Assembly: GCA_021156265.1 (NCBI GenBank)
Contig: JAJNBR010000045.1
Location: forward strand, 1 to 16,826
Direction: 5' to 3'
Source of the DNA: Flavipsychrobacter sp.
Lineage (GTDB): Bacteria; Bacteroidota; Bacteroidia; Chitinophagales; Chitinophagaceae
Length of the DNA stretch: 16,826 nucleotides
Both the position numbers and the translations under genes were made by a program. Positions 15,577 to 16,826 of the stretch are shown here, piece by piece; position 1 is the first letter of the stretch, and each line of letters begins with the position of its first letter. Below the pieces are notes generated by a model that searched no databases, was not told the DNA's origin, and saw nothing but the letters and a program-made list of their open reading frames with translations.

Positions 15577-16069
15577 CGTTTATTGGGTGCGGCTTTGCAA
15601 GCACTTAACCTATTTCTAACCGCGTCTTAACATATAAATGTAAACACCAATAATAAAACGTTTTGTATTATTCATTTCATTATTGATGAGCAGAAAAAAA
15701 AGCGATAATCACCATTGTGCATGCCACGGATGGAAAAATGCATACATCATTACGAAGGTTTAACTTCATAACAACTTCAAAATAACATATAAAATGTATC
15801 GAGCAGAGATAACCTAAAAGAAACGACATCGTTGAGCCCATACAGCAATAAAACATCACAATAACAAAAAAATGATGTTAAGCGATTGCAAACATACTGG
15901 GCAGTAGCAAAAAAACGAAGCCATGCATGATAAAGCATCAGCTAACACTGCTCAACAAGAGGGAATGCCTGGATTTAAAGTGGAGATCAAAAAAGTTCAT
16001 CAGTTGAACGACCGATAACGGATGTGGTAGAAGCGAAGACCGGGCCAGAAGATCACCCGTAAACAACAA
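15577..16069. other. AT-rich intergenic region without a recognisable gene
   Basis: About 490 bases between the promoter of the large T9SS gene and the hairpin at 16070. No open frame is convincing. The longest that starts with ATG on the plus strand is 31 codons (15923-16018, MHDKASANTAQQEG...), with no Shine-Dalgarno and no promoter box. A ten-base palindrome AAAACGTTTT (15655-15664) and the shorter AAACGTTT (15574-15581) are the only small motifs seen. No mobile-element ends or target-site duplications were found. Confidence 0.5.
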
Positions 16070-16130
16070 CTGCCGAAGCCTGCGAATGGACTACCAGCTT
16101 GGGCTAGTAAACATTCGCCAGCATCGGCAG
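16070..16130 (-). terminator. Long imperfect hairpin, probable terminator of the second PID-CTERM gene
   Basis: CTGCCGA..GC..GCGAATG (16070-16088) pairs with CATTCGC..GC.TCGGCAG (16112-16130): 16 of 19 positions, plus a further CTA/TAG near the loop. On the minus strand it follows the stop at 16186 by about 55 bases and is followed by TTGTTGTTTAC, so termination is plausible. The stem is unusually long for this role and the tail is weak, so another structural function is possible. Confidence 0.5.
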
Positions 16131-16185
16131 CGAGAAAGATAATGCTGTCAGGCTACTAAAAGGAAATGTATCGGAAACAACCGGC

Positions 16186-16392
16186 TTATGGCCTGCTTAG
16201 ACTGCTGTCTTTTTGTTTACGATTCCGAGCCTCTTTGAGTTTTCTTGCGCCGTACATCGCGCCGGCAACAGCAACAAAGGCTATACCGCCATCCAGCGGT
16301 ACATCCTCATCAGGGTTTCCGCCGGGGTCGCCTTGTGCAAAAGCAATGACGCTCATGCCGAACAGCAATGAGAATAGGATTGACTTCTTCAT
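16186..16392 (-). CDS. PID-CTERM sorting-domain mini-protein, copy 2
   Basis: A 68-residue paralogue of the protein at 12624-12812. The signal peptide MKKSILFSLLFGMSVIAFA is followed by QGDPGGNPDEDVPLDGG, a hydrophobic span (IAFVAVAGAMYGA) and a basic tail (RKLKEARNRKQKDSSLSRP). The shared core is IAFAQGDPG.NPD.DVPLDGG with AGA.Y and KLK further on, while the signal-peptide core and the tail differ, so the two copies are not recent duplicates. No partner gene ends just upstream: the next gene on this strand stops 136 bases away. It would be exported and held at the inner membrane by its C-terminal span. The start is firm, as the signal peptide begins at the first Met. Function is unknown. Confidence 0.85.
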   Translation of the reverse strand: MKKSILFSLLFGMSVIAFAQGDPGGNPDEDVPLDGGIAFVAVAGAMYGARKLKEARNRKQKDSSLSRP

Positions 16393-16528
16393 TAGTACTT
16401 TGTTTTAACTGGTGAATAAAAAGTTCTTGGGTGTCGCCGAGGGCTCGCCATCGGATCGCTACACAATTTAGCACAAGCTTATCCTCAGCCGAGTTTCGGC
16501 TTGCCAATTTTTCCTCAAAACACAGCAG

Positions 16529-16813
16529 TTACTTCGATATATTGGCAAACCAATCCTCCGGATTTAAATGATTTTTAGATTTCACCCCGTAAACTACAGT
16601 TGCCATAAAAGTTTCCTCAACATTTTCGGGTTCGGCTTGGACAGAAACTGATAACGCAATAGCCTCAGGACCAGGTGCCTGGTTTTCGTCAAGCAGGAGG
16701 CTATACAAAGCGAGGGCACCGGACGGTCGGCTTGATCTTCCGGAACGCAGGAACAGATCGACACTGCAAAGGCCGAAGACCGCTATCAAAAACACAAAGG
16801 ATCTGTACCGCAT
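16529..16813 (-). CDS. Small exported or membrane-anchored hypothetical protein
   Basis: A 94-residue protein with a basic start and a hydrophobic segment (MRYRSFVFLIAVFGLCSVDLFL), then a basic stretch RSGRSSRPSG and a polar, acidic remainder (DENQAPGPEAIALSVSVQAEPENVEETFM) ending in VKSKNHLNPEDWFANISK. The hydrophobic segment could be an uncleaved anchor or a signal peptide; a Cys at residue 16 is not in a clean lipobox. No family is recognised. The open frame is complete within the window (start 16813). Its promoter would lie at or beyond the window edge. It is on the same strand as, and 136 bases upstream of, the second PID-CTERM gene, with no obvious terminator between, so co-transcription is possible. 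Confidence 0.6.
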   Translation of the reverse strand: MRYRSFVFLIAVFGLCSVDLFLRSGRSSRPSGALALYSLLLDENQAPGPEAIALSVSVQAEPENVEETFMATVVYGVKSKNHLNPEDWFANISK

Positions 16814-16826
16814 TGGATATATATTG

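Noticed and set aside
16070..16130. Integron attC site
   Set aside because: The inverted repeat lacks the RYYYAAC and GTTRRRY core sites at its ends and there is no integrase or cassette array.
16310..16507. 65-codon minus-strand frame overlapping the second PID-CTERM gene
   Set aside because: It overlaps the signal peptide region of the recognisable PID-CTERM gene in another frame and has no features of its own.

Overview
The window looks like a chromosomal segment from a member of the Bacteroidota, most likely the Chitinophagales/Chitinophagaceae. The evidence is two large secreted proteins ending in type IX secretion (T9SS) C-terminal sorting domains, two PorT-type outer-membrane beta-barrels, two tiny proteins with the PID-CTERM sorting signature, several matches to the Bacteroidota -7 promoter element TAnnTTTG, and a near-absence of Shine-Dalgarno sequences. 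No rRNA, tRNA, CRISPR array, transposase, integrase or phage gene was recognised. The content is ordinary housekeeping plus surface proteins, with several disrupted or unexplained spots.

Left part (1-4300): an M3-family oligoendopeptidase (187-1908, +) meets a sugar-nucleotide nucleotidyltransferase gene (1961-2600, -) at a shared bidirectional terminator. The nucleotidyltransferase is broken by an internal deletion plus frameshift. A PfkB-family sugar kinase (2686-3615, +) diverges from it and ends in a strong terminator. Two small hypothetical genes (3811-4071, + and 4075-4275, -) converge with 3 bases between their stop codons.

Middle part (4300-8420): two tandem paralogous outer-membrane beta-barrel genes on the minus strand (4529-5170 and 5452-6201) each carry their own near-identical terminator. 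Next come a YtxH-like membrane-anchored small protein (6415-6699, +) and a hypothetical protein (6908-7168, -). A stretch of about 940 bases (7169-8112) has no intact gene. It holds a good Bacteroidota-type promoter, a possible decayed small gene, a GC-rich terminator-like hairpin and a further inverted repeat. A small, highly charged protein with a perfect Shine-Dalgarno sequence follows (8113-8304, +).

Right part (8420-16826): a glycine-rich T9SS surface protein (8419-10338, -) diverges from uvrB (10503-12527, +). Beyond uvrB, on the minus strand, lies a likely two-gene unit: a large Ig-like/T9SS protein of about 900 residues (12826-15529, with an apparent one-base frameshift in its signal-peptide region), then a 62-residue PID-CTERM mini-protein (12624-12812) only 13 bases after it. 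About 500 empty bases and a long imperfect hairpin (16070-16130) separate this unit from a second PID-CTERM mini-protein (16186-16392, -). A small exported or membrane-anchored hypothetical protein (16529-16813, -) lies at the right edge.

The most interesting items are the pair of stand-alone PID-CTERM peptides around the T9SS adhesin-like gene, the promoter-to-terminator unit in the 7.4-7.9 kb gap, and the two clear gene disruptions (nucleotidyltransferase and T9SS protein). I see no convincing new multi-gene system such as a defence island or biosynthetic cluster.
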